Shown here in pieces: positions 33,401 to 46,442 of a stretch of DNA of 64,000 nucleotides. Origin of the DNA: Neurospora tetraspora (lineage: Eukaryota > Ascomycota > Sordariomycetes > Sordariales > Sordariaceae); assembly GCF_033439725.1 (NCBI RefSeq), contig NW_026944385.1, positions 4,373,001-4,437,000 on the forward strand. The letters are read 5' to 3'. The translations under genes and the position numbers were made by a program. Below the pieces are notes generated by a model. It was not told the origin of the DNA and did not search any database. It saw only the letters and a list, made by a program, of their open reading frames with translations. Position 1 is the stretch's first letter. Each line of letters starts with the position of its first letter.

Positions 33401-35725
33401 TACTTCCTGGCAAGCTCACCGGGGTCGGTCTCCACCTTCAAGCAGAGATCGATCCAGCTCGCCCTGGGAATGAGTTGCGACTTGGCAAGAACAAGCAGAG
33501 AGCACATTTGGGATTCGAGCTTGGTCTTGTCAGGCTCCGCACCTGCGCGCTTTTGGTACTCCTCTGGCTTCAAGCAGATGGCTTTGAGGACAAAGTGGAG
33601 GTTGGAGGTTCCTGACTTGGCCAAAGCCGCCGCACTTTCCTTGTCGGCTGCCTCGGTCGCCTCAATCCAGTGCCAAAGACCCTCGACAATGGTTTCGGTG
33701 AGGAGAGATGATGGCCCCTCGGCCTTGGCGGAGGACTGAGCATAGAGAGTTGAAAGAGTGTCAATGGCGTCGCGGCGGACCTCGGGGCCAGTGGTAGCCG
33801 AGCTGATCACGTAGATGAAAGCCTGGGCCCAGGCCACCCTCTCCGGGAGACCGATGCCGCCGAGGAAAGGCGCAACGGCAGTCAAGGCGCGGGTCAGCCA
33901 CTTAAGATCCTCGTCGGCAAACTTGCCGTATATCCTGGGGTTGAACAGGTAGGACGGCTTAGGGGTAATCGCCAAGCTGTTCTTTTGGATATTGGCCTTC
34001 TTGTAGACGGCCTCGAAGGTGGAGCTCTCCGCCCTCCGAATCAAGGACTCGACAGCGCAGAGAACAAGGGCACCGGTAACGATGCCGTTCTGAGCAGCGG
34101 TAGCAGGGTTCGCGACAACCTCGGCAAAAGTAGTTCCAAGGGGAGCGACAAGTGCCTCGGCGAACTTGATGAAGTTGGCTGGCAGAGTCTCTTGGCTCTC
34201 CTTGTTGAAAGCGTAGAGAATATCACCAGCTCGAAGGATCCAAGTGCGTCTGACAGGCAGCTTCTTTTCGCCTAGCCCCTTGACGTAGGCATCAGCAAGA
34301 GGCTTTGGTACCTCGGCATCGGCATTCAACAGATAGACTGCACTGGCGTTGAGAGCAACGGTCTCGGCGCTCAAGGCTGCCTCGTTACCTTCCTTTCCTG
34401 TTACCAGAGGGAGGCCGTTGGCAATCTTGTTGGCAATACCCGTAGACACAACCAAGGCGACAAGCATCTCGGAATGAAGCACTCTGTGGTCAGCAGAAGC
34501 AAGCTTTCCAGTCTTTAGTGGGTTGAGAACCTCATCAGCCACCTTTTCAAGAAGGGTAGAGTCCTTGCTACGGGCAGCGAGGCCCTTGAAGACGGTGACA
34601 GCGCCGCTGCGGATGACGGCATTGGAAGACTTGATGTTGTTGAGCAGAGGCTTGACAAAGCGTCCGTTCAGAGCAGCGGAAAGATCGAAGTCTTGTGGCA
34701 GGGCACCAACAAGAGGAGTGATGAGGTCGTTCAGCACCACTTCGGGAGCTCTGAGCAGACCCTTCTCCAACGACGGGAAGACCTCCTTGTCGAGATCCTC
34801 CAGAGTGACAAAGCTCGAGAAGAAATCGGACAAGGCAGTAGCCTGGTCTGTAGGGACCTGTGTCCTGGAACCAACAATTTCGCGGGTATAGAAGGTAAAG
34901 TACTGGCTCTTGAGCTTCTCGATGATGGGGACGGCTTCCGGTTTCCTGGAGCAGACGCCAGCAATGACACCGAGTAGGACGGCATACTTGGCCGTGGACT
35001 GAGTTCCCTTGGCAGCAAGAACCTTGACAGCCTCCTCAATGGCCTTTTCCCTATCATCTCCGGCTACCAGTTTCCTCAAGGCACGGCGAGTGATGACGAG
35101 GGCGGACTTGCTGATGGTTCCCCTCGAAGAAGACTGGCAGCACTTTTCCAAAGCCTCAGCAAGGGAAAGGGTGAGGTCCTTTCCAAACTTGTCCCATAGA
35201 GGAGTACCGGCAAAGTTCTGAACCAGCAAGCTGGACCATTCGACCAAGGTAAAGGCGCTGCCAGGCGCAATGGCACCCTTCTTGATTTCCTGACCGATGG
35301 CGGCGACCAGAGGTGTGAGAACTTCGGGCTCTCCGTTCTGGGCGAGCGCTACCAAGCACTTTTGAACGGCGGTACGAGAAGGGCGATCGTGGTAGAAGTC
35401 ATGGGTCCAGAAGAGAACCTTGAGGACGCTGAGAGTTGTTGGTCGGTCGAGGGCTGGTGGGAGAGAGCGTAAGAGCAGAGAGTTAGCCTGTTGATCTTGA
35501 ATCTGGTATAGCCAAGGTAGCTTGAAGTATCTAGCTGCCGAAGGTGTATTTGTAGATGTTTGGCCTCTCACATTTTTGGGACAGCTTCTCCTCGATAGAG
35601 CGCAACTGGGAAATCCGCGCCGTGGTGGACGAGGAGGTCAGGGCAGCCTTTGCGGCTACGAGATCGAAGTCGGCGGGCGCATTGCTGGGGGTGCTCGCGG
35701 CGGAGGAGGCGGCGTCTTCGGACAT
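27429..35725 (-). CDS. gcn1: GCN1 orthologue, activator of the GCN2-type eIF2-alpha kinase
   Basis: Three exons (35725-35572, 35495-28090, 27980-27429) give 2703 aa, close to the 2672 aa of yeast GCN1. The protein is an array of HEAT repeats throughout. The middle, roughly residues 1330-1800, is the part related to translation elongation factor 3 (for example GLDEDQWRSKKGACDLLGAM, DPVPTTRATASRALGSLVEK). The downstream part, which in yeast binds GCN2, is also conserved. GCN1 rides on stalled or collided ribosomes with GCN20 and passes the uncharged-tRNA signal to the eIF2-alpha kinase (CPC-3 in Neurospora), switching on amino-acid biosynthesis. The first intron was placed with acceptor at 35496 to keep phase (...EKLSQKYQQANSLLLRS); the second uses GTGAGT and GCCAG. 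The gene is divergent from the helicase gene at 37193. The opposite strand has long open frames that are treated as shadows. Confidence 0.95.
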
Positions 35726-37192
35726 GATGTCGGGTAGATATTGTTTGTTGAAGTCTCTAATGTGGGGGTCGAGGCTTAACGGGACATGGTCGAGCAACGA
35801 GGACTCGAGAGGGTGGTTCGTCGTCGAGGGTTTCTTCGTTTGGTGATGGTCGACACAATGGACCGGAGTTATGAATGTCACTCCTCTTCTTTTGTTGGCC
35901 CGAGGTCGTAGAGGTGTTGAAGGAGGAACCTGACCTAAGAATGTAGGTAGGCCGGTTGTAGGTTATGGAGGTGGTGTGGTGGTACCTGTTAACAGGTCTA
36001 GAAGAGGCAGTAGAGCTACAGTCTACAACGGCGTAGAACTGTTTTCCGTTGGTGGTGAGGCTCCTCCAGTCTGCGATGCGAGCGATTGGGGATTCCACTT
36101 TGGCCTGCCCCCGAAAATATCGACCCCACTTTGGCCATTTCGTCTCAGGGTCAGGGTCCCCTGTCGTCCTTTCCAGCGAAGAGCTTGAAGCACTCGCCTA
36201 TTGACACTATGCGACCTTTTTCTTTTGCCATCTTGTCTCTGCACAACAACAAGTCAACTTTCGACGAGTGCTCCTTTCAAAACAGTGAGACTGAAGCTCC
36301 CACCACCACAACAACAAAGCAAGTAACTTTATCTGTCAAAAATCTGACGTCGAACTAAACTGGACCTGATTTCTCTCCGACTTTTTCTTTCGTCATTTCC
36401 TTTCCCAATACTCTGTTCAACTACCTGCATTCTACAGACAGTCCCCCTCTTCCTCACCTCCCTGTCAGGCACGCGCCGAGATACTTGGACACTGTCGAAT
36501 TATCTCACTCTAACAAGTCGCTGTCTGATGGACATAGCGGGGTCGGCTCTCTGAAAACAGCAGGCGGTCGATATTTTTCTGCCCAGCCACTGCCAGCCAA
36601 GAGGAAGCTCCCACGGTGGGCTGCGCTAACGAGGGACCGACGACAGCGGGACTGGGGACCACTGTGGACAGTGACCGAGGTGACTGCGTCAGTCCTGTCG
36701 CTGTCACTTTTATCACAGCCGGTACTTTGTTATCATAACAACCCAAACAGTCAAGACGGCAAGCTTCAAGATCAGGTTGGGCTCAACCTTACTCTCACCA
36801 GATCACCGCAGATCCAGGTACAAATTGAAACCAGATATCTCAACAGCCTCACTTTTCCGAGTTACTCCATTACATCCCTCGCAACAGCCCTTGCGCGGAG
36901 CATCTTCAAGGTCCGCCTCTAGAAACCAGGTACCGACCCGAGTCTGGGGCGACTCCGAGTCATGCCATTGTCCTCCATGTTCTCGCGCTACCTGACCCTT
37001 TCTCTCCTTGCATAGTAAACCAACTACTATTTGGGCCATCTCTACGACTGTTATACCTTACCTTCTTGTCATCGATCGAGTCTCCTATCGGGTTACTACC
37101 ACCGCCTTTGCCATAAACTGAACTACATAAACGCCCACCTGCCGACACCAGACACCTAAAAGAGACTATACCGAGAACGAACTTGCAGCACC
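35726..37192. promoter_or_regulatory. Divergent promoter region, GCN1 / DHX29-like helicase
   Basis: This 1.47-kb gap between outward-facing start codons must hold both promoters and leaders. The right part has pyrimidine-rich tracts typical of a plus-strand fungal leader. Small open frames in it show no domain. No transcription-factor site is claimed with confidence. Confidence 0.45.
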
Positions 37193-40100
37193 ATGGCTGG
37201 CAAGAAAAAGTCCAAGAAGCCCGCGGCCAACCCAGCCCGTGGTTTCGCTACCACGTCCCTTCCTTCAAAGCCCAGAGAGGTCGCCGAAGACCTTGCGCCG
37301 GCGAAACCCAACAACAATGATACCACCAAGACCAGTGCCCAAGCATCCAAAGATGCCCCCGCGACGAACGGAACTACCGCTCCCACAGAAGCCGCCAAGG
37401 CTGCGCCAGAAAAGACCCTGAGCCCAGAAGAGTTCGAGCGCCAGTTGCAAGAATCCGAGTTACAGTTGTTGGTCGAGAAATATGCGCCCAAGGTGCGCCG
37501 AGATGCGCTGCGCCAAAAGACCCGTCTCGAGACCGACAGACGTCTGCTACGAGGTCAGGCCGACTCCGTCAATGCGAAAAAGTGGCTACCCCAAGAGTTG
37601 ATGGACCATGTCCTGGACCTTATCCAGGCTGAAAGTCGCTTTGCCGCCTCCAGTCTTACCTCCGAGGGCGCATCTAGCAGATTGCCCCCAGAGGAGGACC
37701 TCACCATCAAGCTATGGACCCTCCAGCAGACCCTCGAGGGCGCCGACTTCCCGCAAGAAAAGATACAGCCCGCATTGCAGTTCGTCTTGGACATTGCTCC
37801 CAATATTCCCTCCACCGTAAAGAGTGATTCCATTTGGGGTCTTGACGAAGTCCTGGACTGGCTAGCAAGAGAGTGTTCCAAGGAGGAGCTCCCTGATTAC
37901 AGTGGACGCGCAAAGAAGTCCCAGACAGGTACGTGGGCGCCAAAATCCGCATCTCTTCTGCCATTGATCTAACAAACTTCTGGCAGACACTCCCTCAGAA
38001 ACTCCTCTCCCTTCGGGCGCAGTCACCCCTCAGCTTCCCGAGCTAGGCCCGCGCGGCAAGAAGGCCAAGAACGCCCAAACCTCCCGGTCATCGCGTGCAC
38101 CCTCCCCGAAACGATCAAAGGTGGTTTTCGACGAATACATTGAGCCCGATCAGTTGCTCCCCTTTTATCTCGAAACCAAGACCAAACTCTTCGAAATCCA
38201 ACGTCCCCGCCTGGACACCGCAAAGGGCAAAAAGGGCAAGGCCGAGGCAAACCCGAGTGATCCCGAAGAGGCCCTTCTGCTGGCCAAGATCGAGCGAGTC
38301 GAAAAGGATATTCTGTTCGACAAGTATGTTGCTGAGCAACAATGGAGAGACAAGAAGATTGATTTGGAAAAGGACTATGCGGCCAACAAGAAGAAGAAAG
38401 TGGAGGAGGAACAAGAGGAAAAGAAGCAGTCCCAAGAGGAAACTCCTGCTTCAACCGAGGTGGACGACGTTGCTGCTGAAGCTGAGCGCATGGCCGCAGA
38501 ACTTCTTGCCGAGAATCCCGAGGATGATGACGAGGCTCTTGCCTGTCTGTTTGCCAGTCTTCCCGTAAATGAGGTTGATCCCACAACCGGAAAGACAAAC
38601 ACCGTCATGAACAATGCCGATGGTTCCAAGATTCAGATCAGGGACTTTGGAAAATGGACTGGCGTGAGCCCAATGCGTGCCCTAGAAGAGGCTTGTCGAT
38701 CTAGGGACAATTCTGTCAAGATCTCGTATCATGTTTTGTCGGATATTTCCTTTGCCAGCAGACACGCTGTCAAGATTCTCTGGTCTAAGCCCCAGGAGAT
38801 CCCCGCTCCTCCGGACTCGGACGACATCGAGGTCTTCACGACGCCCACCCAGTTTGTGTTCAAGATGGAGTCCATTGCCACGCCTGATGCAAAGCAGTCC
38901 GAGGCATACATTGCAACTATCGCCTTGTTCCTCATCTTTAGCTCTTCAGCCAAGGAAGAAAAGGTGGCCATGAGGCTGCCTGTCGCCTGGAAGGATCTTT
39001 GGTCAGAAATGGCCGAAGCCAGGAAGAGCAAGGCTGACGAGGCAGACCGCGCGGTCGTGAAACACTTGCGCGATCTAGTTCGGAAGCGGATGGATCAGGA
39101 ATTGGAGGACGGTGTCATCATCCAGGGTGCTTTCAAGGGTCGTGGCCAATCCCGGAATCAGACAGACTCGGAATCAGACCAAGAGCGGGCAAAGCGCAAC
39201 GCCCAGGACCCCGAGTATTACCAGAGGATCTGGTTGCAAAAGGCCAGCACGCCTAGGTTTCAGCAGATGTTGGTGTCTCGCATGCAGCTTCCCATGTGGC
39301 AGTTCCGGCAACAAGTTGTCGACACTGTCGAGAGAGAACAGGTGGTTATCATCTGCGGTGAGACTGGTTGCGGAAAGAGTACGCAGGTCCCCGCTTTCCT
39401 CCTTGAGGATCAGCTCTTGAAGGGCAGAAACTGCAAGATTTACTGCACAGAACCTCGTCGTATCTCGGCCATCTCTCTGGCCAAGAGAGTCAGCGAGGAA
39501 ATTGGCGAGGGTAGAGGTGATGTTGGAACACCTCGGTCTTTGGTGGGTTATTCGATCCGTCTCGAGGCAAACACCTCCAGGGAGACTCGCCTTGTCTATG
39601 CTACCACTGGTATCGTCATGCGTATGTTGGAGGGTTCCAATGACCTCAACGAGATCACCCATTTGGTTCTCGATGAGGTACACGAACGTTCTATCGACAG
39701 CGATTTCCTCTTGATCGTTCTCAAGAAGTTGCTCGCTCGGAGAAAGGATCTCAAGGTGGTTCTCATGTCAGCCACCGTTGATGCTGAGCGTTTCTCGAAC
39801 TACCTTGGCGGAGCGCCAGTCCTAAATGTTCCCGGCAGGACCTTCCCCGTCAAGGTTGCCTACCTAGAAGATGCTGTCGAGTTGACCGGATATACCCTCG
39901 ATCAGCGGAATCCCGTGGCATCGAAACTCACTGAGCTTGATGACGAGGCGGATGCCGAGGTTGATACATCTTCCAAGCCTGAGCTGATTCAGTCGCTCAA
40001 GAATTACTCTGTCAGAACTCGCAATACGCTGGCACAGATTGACGAGTACCAGATCGACTTTGATCTAATCGTCCAGCTGATTTCTACGATTGCAAACCAT

Positions 40101-41779
40101 CCTGACTACGTCGATTTCAGCAAAGCCATCCTGGTCTTCTTGCCTGGTATTGCTGAGATCAGGACACTCAACGACATGCTGCTCGGCGACAAGGCCTTTG
40201 CCGATCACTGGCTGGTTTACCCGTTGCACTCCACTATTGCTACCGAGGACCAGGAAGCTGCCTTCCTCGTCCCTCCTCCTGGCTTGAGGAAGATCGTCCT
40301 GGCTACCAACATTGCTGAGACGGGTATTACCATTCCCGATGTCACCTGTGTCATTGACACTGGCAAGCATCGTGAGATGAGATTCGACGAACGGAGACAG
40401 CTGTCCCGACTTATTGATACCTTCATCTCGCGGGCCAACGCCAAGCAGCGTCGTGGTCGTGCCGGTCGTGTCCAGGAGGGTCTCTGCTTCCACATGTTCA
40501 CAAAACATCGCCATGACAACATTATGAGCGACCAGCAAACTCCCGAAATGCTGCGTCTTTCTCTGCAGGATCTCGCTATTCGCGTCAAGATTTGCAAGAT
40601 TGGTGGTATTGAACAGACTCTGGGCGAGGCGCTCGACCCACCTTCGGCCAAGAACATTCGTCGTGCCATCGATGCCCTTGTCGATGTTCGTGCGCTTACA
40701 GCCTCATCGGAAGAGCTCACGCCGCTCGGTCTTCAGCTGGCCCGCTTGCCGCTTGACGTGTTCCTGGGCAAGCTCATTCTTCTCGGGGCCATCTTCAAGT
40801 GTCTCGACATGGCTCTTACCGTGGCTGCTATCCTTTCGTCCAAGTCTCCATTCGTTGCTCCGTTTGGACAGCGTCAACAAGCCAACACGGTCCGCATGGG
40901 CTTCCGCAAGGGTGACTCTGATCTTCTTACTGTGTACAACGCCTACCAGTCTTGGAAGCGTGTCTGTCAGTCGTCAACCAGTGGTGGTGCCGAGTTCCAG
41001 TACTGCCGGAAGAACTTCCTCTCGCCCCAGACTCTAGCGAACATTGAGGATCTCAAGGGCCAACTGCTCGTGTCGGTTGCCGACTCTGGCTTCCTGCAGC
41101 TAACCACTGAAGAGAGACAGGTGCTTAACAGGCTCCGGTTTGGTGGAAAACGTCGGTACCAAACCTTCTATGAGGTACCTCAGCGGGTCAATATCAACAG
41201 CGACAACGACTTGATTGCTCAGTCGGTGATCGCGTGGAGTTTCTACCCGAAGCTGCTGGTGAGGGATGTGCCCGGCAGCAAGGGCCTGCGCAACGTGGGC
41301 AACAACCAGAACATCAGCTTGCATCCTAGCAGTGTGAACAAGGGCCATAACGAGCTGCGGTGGTTGAGTTATTACAATATCATGCAAACCAAGGGGTACG
41401 TGTCATTCTTGTCCTTTTCAAAACCGATGCTAACATGATTAACAGAAGCGTCTACAACGCCCACGAAACCACCGCCGTCGACCCCTTCGCCGTCGCCCTC
41501 CTCTGCGGTGACGTCCGCGCCGACATGTACTCGGGCGTGCTCGTCCTCGACGGCAACCGCGCCCGCTTTGCCGTGTCCGACTGGAAGACCATGTTGGTGG
41601 TCAAGATGCTGAGGACCAGACTCAAGGAGATGATGGCCCGCAGCTTCAAGAATCCCGGCAAGCTGCCGACGGCGCAGCATGAGCGCTGGCTGGAGGTTTG
41701 GCAGCGCATCTTTACCATGGCCATGGAGCAGAGGGAGAAGGCGGCGGCTACGGCTTCGAGTGTTACGGTTGCTGCTTAG
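37193..41779 (+). CDS. DExH-box RNA helicase, DHX29/DHX57 type
   Basis: Three exons (37193-37928, 37987-41395, 41446-41779) with GTACGT donors give 1492 aa. A Lys/Ala-rich leader (MAGKKKSKKPAANPARG) and a charged N-terminal third are followed by the helicase core. Motif I GETGCGKST is near residue 703, motif II DEVH near 808 (VLDEVHERSIDSDF), motif III SAT (VLMSATVDAERF), motif V TNIAETGITIPDV and motif VI QRRGRAGR near 1066. A winged-helix/ratchet segment and OB-fold follow (QTKGSVYNAHETTAVDPF across the last intron). Family members such as yeast YLR419W and mammalian DHX29/DHX57 are ATP-dependent RNA helicases linked to translation. Which subtype this is, and its exact substrate, is inferred. 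The gene is divergent from GCN1. Confidence 0.93.
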
Positions 41780-44234
41780 GGACAAGCGGCCAGGCTTTGA
41801 GAGGGAGGGCTTAGATGACTGGAGGCAGGGGGTTATTGGAGGAGCAGTTGCTGTCTTTTTTGCTACCTACTAGCATCATTTGTCACACACACCATTTTGA
41901 GATAAAGTATCTCGGATGTGACTGGAGTGGATGGATGGTCATATAACTCCATTCCATATGGTCATATGGTGGATATTACTTGTACAGGTTATAGATGGAG
42001 ACATGGACCAAAAAGTCTTAAGGCGCAGGAAAAAGTTGACTGAGATACATTGATGGTATCATACGGCTATATCACCTGGGATGACTGGAAGAAGCCTCGC
42101 TGGCTTAACCTGCGATTTAAGTCTAGATGGTAAAGGCAGGCAGCTGAGCTATTGAGCTATATCACATTTGCATCAAATGATGAAAACCGGGCAGGCTCTG
42201 GAAGTTAGCATTGGCATGGAAGTACCTCTAGTAGCTTCGTTTCTGGGGCTTCGTTCTGGGGTCTAGCATAGGTGATGATTTTGAAGCAGTGATCATAGCA
42301 GGTGGAAGCTACCTAGGAGATTCACGCATTGCTCGAAATGATGAACTTTATATACAAACCTGATCGATGCACTCGTTATCTCCTTTGACATCTTGCTTAT
42401 GGGTACATGCTACATAATAAGTATGAAGATCAACAGTTAACACGTTAATGAAATTGTACGACCGCTTCGAGGCTTTGAGTTTCTCTTTTCAAGCCAATCG
42501 GCGGCGTCTAGAGCTATAAATAGCTCTTAGCTCTTTACCAGATCCGATCCTTTAACTGTGTTCTCGGCAAAATGATCCAATCATGATTTTTTTTCTTTCT
42601 TACAACAACAACCACCATCACCACCAAACATACTGGATCCTAAGTAAGGTAGTCTGGACCGAATGATAGGTAATCACCGTCGGCTTGAAAACGTTGAAGA
42701 CAACTACCTTAGCAATGCTGCAGCTTCACGGGTGTTCTTCGTGGCGTAAGACTCGCCTGCTCACTGCTCAGCTCTATTCCCCATACAGCAGCGAGGAGAA
42801 AAGGCTCGTATCATTCACAGCCAGCCCTACGAACAACTACAAACAGCTTCCAATCCGCCCCCAACACCTACCTCTACAATCCGCGAGGGATCCGAAGAAG
42901 AACAGACGCTGTGTTACACTCTTACCACGTAGGTAGAGAGTATCTTCCAGTTGCACAGCAGCACAACAGCACATCAGAGGCGAAAAAGAGCCGACGGAGG
43001 AACATGGCCGGTCGATCGCACCGGTCGGTAGTGCGATGATGTCGTCAGCCCAAGGCAAGGTGCGGCGTTGATGCCGGCGGACTGGATATGAGGTTGTGTG
43101 AGTGGCTGGCCTAGCCGCATTGATTGTGGTGTTGAGGATGATGGGTAGGATGCCCGGGGATGGGGTAGGACGGTAGAGGCGGTAGGTTGCACCAGCCAGG
43201 CTGTGATTAATACTTGACAGCCTCAATCTTTCAAGGAAAAAGGCGAGGGCATTCGAGAGTTTGAATTTGGCGACGGGGTTTACCCATTTCAAAACCTCCA
43301 AATCCGCAAAAAGCCCGATCGCCAGATCACCGACGGTGTTCTTGATTCCGTTAACTTTTTATCTCGTTTAACAGCCGACGATAACCTCAACATCATGAGG
43401 ATTTGCCGCTATCTTCAGCCCTGGACTTGGCACGGTCGTTCGTTCTCCCGCTTGGGTGGCCGGCCCGAACCATGCTGCATGATCACATAAGAAAAGGAAT
43501 GGAAGCCTTCGTGCGATGCAGCCACGATGCAGCCTGAATGCACCTGCGGGGCGCAGTTTGCGGCAGTCCGATTTGGCTCTCGCCACGGGCAGCTTTGCTC
43601 AAATTCTGGTTTTTTCTTACCACCATCTTTTTCGCGAGCCTCAAAGTTTGGTCACCACATCGCACTAACTTCCGTCTTACGCGCAGTTGGGTTGGACTCG
43701 TTGAATGGTAAGGTAAGAACTCAGAACCGGGAAGCTATCGTCGGCCTATCGGGCACACCATCTTTTTTTTTCGTTTTATTCAAGTCTTGGATACCACTGG
43801 ATACCACTCTGTTGCGGGGGTCAAGCGTAACGGGATATCAACCTTCCCTTCCGAGCGACAACGTCCCTTTGAGTCCTTCGACTGGTGGCCTACTGGTGGA
43901 GGGGTGGGTGACAGCAAAGGGACGAAAAGAGTGAAGCCATATCGACGTTACAAGACACCACTTGCCAAGATGCAGAATTTCTTTTTCTTTGGTGCCTGTT
44001 CACCATCACTTGGGGGCGGATGGGATACAAAACCATGGTCTGGTCTGCCGTCCCCCAACGTTCTCTTGAGAGAATGTTTCTCTTTCTTCTGTTACTTGAT
44101 ACTATTCGGTTCAGCCTATACCTTCCATAGGCAACGTTTGTTTGATATTGGGAGTCTTGTCCCACGAGAGGTTGCCAAGTGTTGTGCCTCTTCACCTCTC
44201 CTCCTCCTCCTCTTAACAACAACACTCCGAAACC
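41780..44234. other. Gene-poor region between helicase and DUF3176 genes
   Basis: No gene is supported. The first half is AT-richer and has small palindromes (catatggtcatatgg near 41957; gagctataaatagctc near 42511, a possible TATA-like box). The last 300 bases are likely the DUF3176 promoter and leader. Confidence 0.4.
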
Positions 44235-46442
44235 ATGGCGTATCAACCAGTTCGCCATGAGCGCGTAATAAGCGCAGACAGCACGACTCCTCTCACAGCG
44301 GCCATAGAGCCTCAAGCAGGAGATTTCAACAATAACCAGCCCTTCCAATATGTCAACACCAACGACCTACATGCCAACGCTGGCGCCGTTCCTCAACAAC
44401 CAGACCAAATACACCCGGCCCAACAGCCTCTATACGCCGACCAGCAGCAATATTATGACTACCAGTATAGCAATGGCGACTATCAAAACCCTCAGATCCA
44501 ACAAGTACCACTCGAAGGCCAATACCTCACCCAAGAAGGCTTCATGTTCCCCCCCAAACAACCAACAACCTTCTCCGTCTCTCCCATGTCCGCCTCCCCA
44601 GCCTCCTGGGAGAAACAACGAAATCATGATGCCAACCGGCAATTTGCCATGAGCACAAGCTCCTCCGGAAAATCCGACGGCAAACTCTCAGCCATCTTCT
44701 CCAAAAACGGCACCTGGACCTACGAAACCATCAGCATGTTCGTCGCCCTAGGCGCCGTCGCCTCCATCATCGCCGTCCTAGCCACCTACGACGGCCAACC
44801 GCTACCCTCCTGGCCGCACTGGATCACTCTGAACGCCGTCATCGCCATCCTAGCCACCGTCGCCACAGCCAGCATGAGCGTCCCGCTATCAGGCGGGCTG
44901 GGACAGCTCAAATGGATTCGCTTCAAGCAAGGCCGGGCCCCGCTAAGCGACATGGAGCTCTACGACGACGCGAGCCGCGGCGCCTTTGGGGCCGTCAACA
45001 TGCTCTTCCGCGCGCGGGGCGGGTTCGCGGGTAGTTTTGGTGCCGTGGTGATGGTCATCGCGCTGTTTCTCAGCCCTTTTGCTCAGCAGATCGCCACTTT
45101 TCCCACGCGAATGGTCGAGACCCCGTCCGGGGCAGTTAACTACCGCACCGAAACGTACGGCCTCGCGCTGCACGGCAAGGAATCACTCAGCCAAGCCTTC
45201 GTTCCCATCCTGCCCATCAAGGCGGCCGTGTACAAAGGCTTGTTCGCCGAGGACGGCCGGCCCTGGATGGGTTTGCCGTTCCAATGTTCCACAGGCAACT
45301 GCACGTTCCCGCCCATCGAGACGCTGGGCGTCTGTCACAAGTGCGTCGACATGTCCGAGTACATGACGCGGTACTGCCCCCCTGGCATAACCAACACAGA
45401 TGACTGCGGCTGGAAGCTCCCCTCCGGCGCCGCCAAACTGAACTCCTCAGCCGAGGTCTTCGGCATGACCTCTCTCTTCCCCGGCTCTTCCACAGGCGAC
45501 GCCACCTACAGCACCATAATGAAATTAATCTTCATGGGCACCGAGACCAACGCCACCGGTCCCGGCGTGCTCTCCCCCTGGGCAACACAATGTACTTTAA
45601 CCGTCTGCCTCCAAACTTTGGCCTCCAACATCACCAACGGCTTCCTCCACGAATCCCACTTATCCTCACCAATAACCAACGACACCGTCCCCTCTCTGTC
45701 CTCCCTCTCCAGCAGCATCAACAGCCTAGACCCTCTAACCATCCAATCCCCCACCAACTCCTCCCTCCTCTACTCCATGTCCATGGAATCGATCTTAGCC
45801 ATGCAATCCTGGTTTTCCCGTTTATTCGCCAACGGCACGGCCTCCCGTAATCCCACTTACATCAACCAGACCATCTCCGACCTTCCCAATACCAGCGGAA
45901 ACGTAGTAGTAAACCTAACAGTCGGCATCTCCTCGGGAGAAACTTTCTTCGACACCGACATCGTCCAAGCCTTTTACTGGAACTACTACGAATATCCCTC
46001 CTCCCCTTCCTCTTCCTCTCCTTCCTCTCCTGCTGCGCCAAAGGGACTCGAGATGCTCATGTCCGACCTCGCCGTCTCTTTGACTTCGACATTTAGGACA
46101 CTGACCGCCGTGCCCATCAACGGCACCTCTTTGAGCTACGAAACCTTTGTTTCCGTGCGGTGGGGGTTTGTGGCGCTGCCTGTGACTGCCGTGATCCTCG
46201 CGGCGTTTTTCTTGGGATTGGCGGCTTGGGAGACGAAAAGAAGCGGGGCGAGCTTGTGGAAGACGAGCGCGTTGGCGATGTTGTTCCATGGCTTGGATGG
46301 GGACGCGAGGGAACGGTTTGAGGATTTGAGGAGTTTGGAGGCGAAGAAGAGGGAGAGTAGGAATGTGAAGGTTAGGCTGAGTGCGGAGGAGGGGAGTCTG
46401 GATGGGAAGGGGGGAACGTTGAAGATTGATCGGGTTTTATGA
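44235..46442 (+). CDS. DUF3176 family membrane protein
   Basis: This is a single exon of 735 aa, starting at ATG in accATGg context. About 140 residues of Gln/Asn/Pro-rich cytosolic leader precede the DUF3176 hallmark: NGTWTYETISMFVALGAVAS, then LATYDGQPLPSWPHWITLNA and GLGQLKWIRF. Transmembrane helices are at about 170-190, 196-218 and 263-288. A large loop of some 350 residues with many Cys (CSTGNCTFPP, CHKCVDMSEYM) and N-glycosylation sequons follows, then a final helix at about 640-665 (WGFVALPVTAVILAAFFLGL) and a basic tail. The family is abundant in filamentous ascomycetes, and I know of no assigned function. The topology suggests a surface or secretory-pathway protein with a disulfide-bonded outer domain. 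Confidence 0.9.
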   Translation: MAYQPVRHERVISADSTTPLTAAIEPQAGDFNNNQPFQYVNTNDLHANAGAVPQQPDQIHPAQQPLYADQQQYYDYQYSNGDYQNPQIQQVPLEGQYLTQEGFMFPPKQPTTFSVSPMSASPASWEKQRNHDANRQFAMSTSSSGKSDGKLSAIFSKNGTWTYETISMFVALGAVASIIAVLATYDGQPLPSWPHWITLNAVIAILATVATASMSVPLSGGLGQLKWIRFKQGRAPLSDMELYDDASRGAFGAVNMLFRARGGFAGSFGAVVMVIALFLSPFAQQIATFPTRMVETPSGAVNYRTETYGLALHGKESLSQAFVPILPIKAAVYKGLFAEDGRPWMGLPFQCSTGNCTFPPIETLGVCHKCVDMSEYMTRYCPPGITNTDDCGWKLPSGAAKLNSSAEVFGMTSLFPGSSTGDATYSTIMKLIFMGTETNATGPGVLSPWATQCTLTVCLQTLASNITNGFLHESHLSSPITNDTVPSLSSLSSSINSLDPLTIQSPTNSSLLYSMSMESILAMQSWFSRLFANGTASRNPTYINQTISDLPNTSGNVVVNLTVGISSGETFFDTDIVQAFYWNYYEYPSSPSSSSPSSPAAPKGLEMLMSDLAVSLTSTFRTLTAVPINGTSLSYETFVSVRWGFVALPVTAVILAAFFLGLAAWETKRSGASLWKTSALAMLFHGLDGDARERFEDLRSLEAKKRESRNVKVRLSAEEGSLDGKGGTLKIDRVL

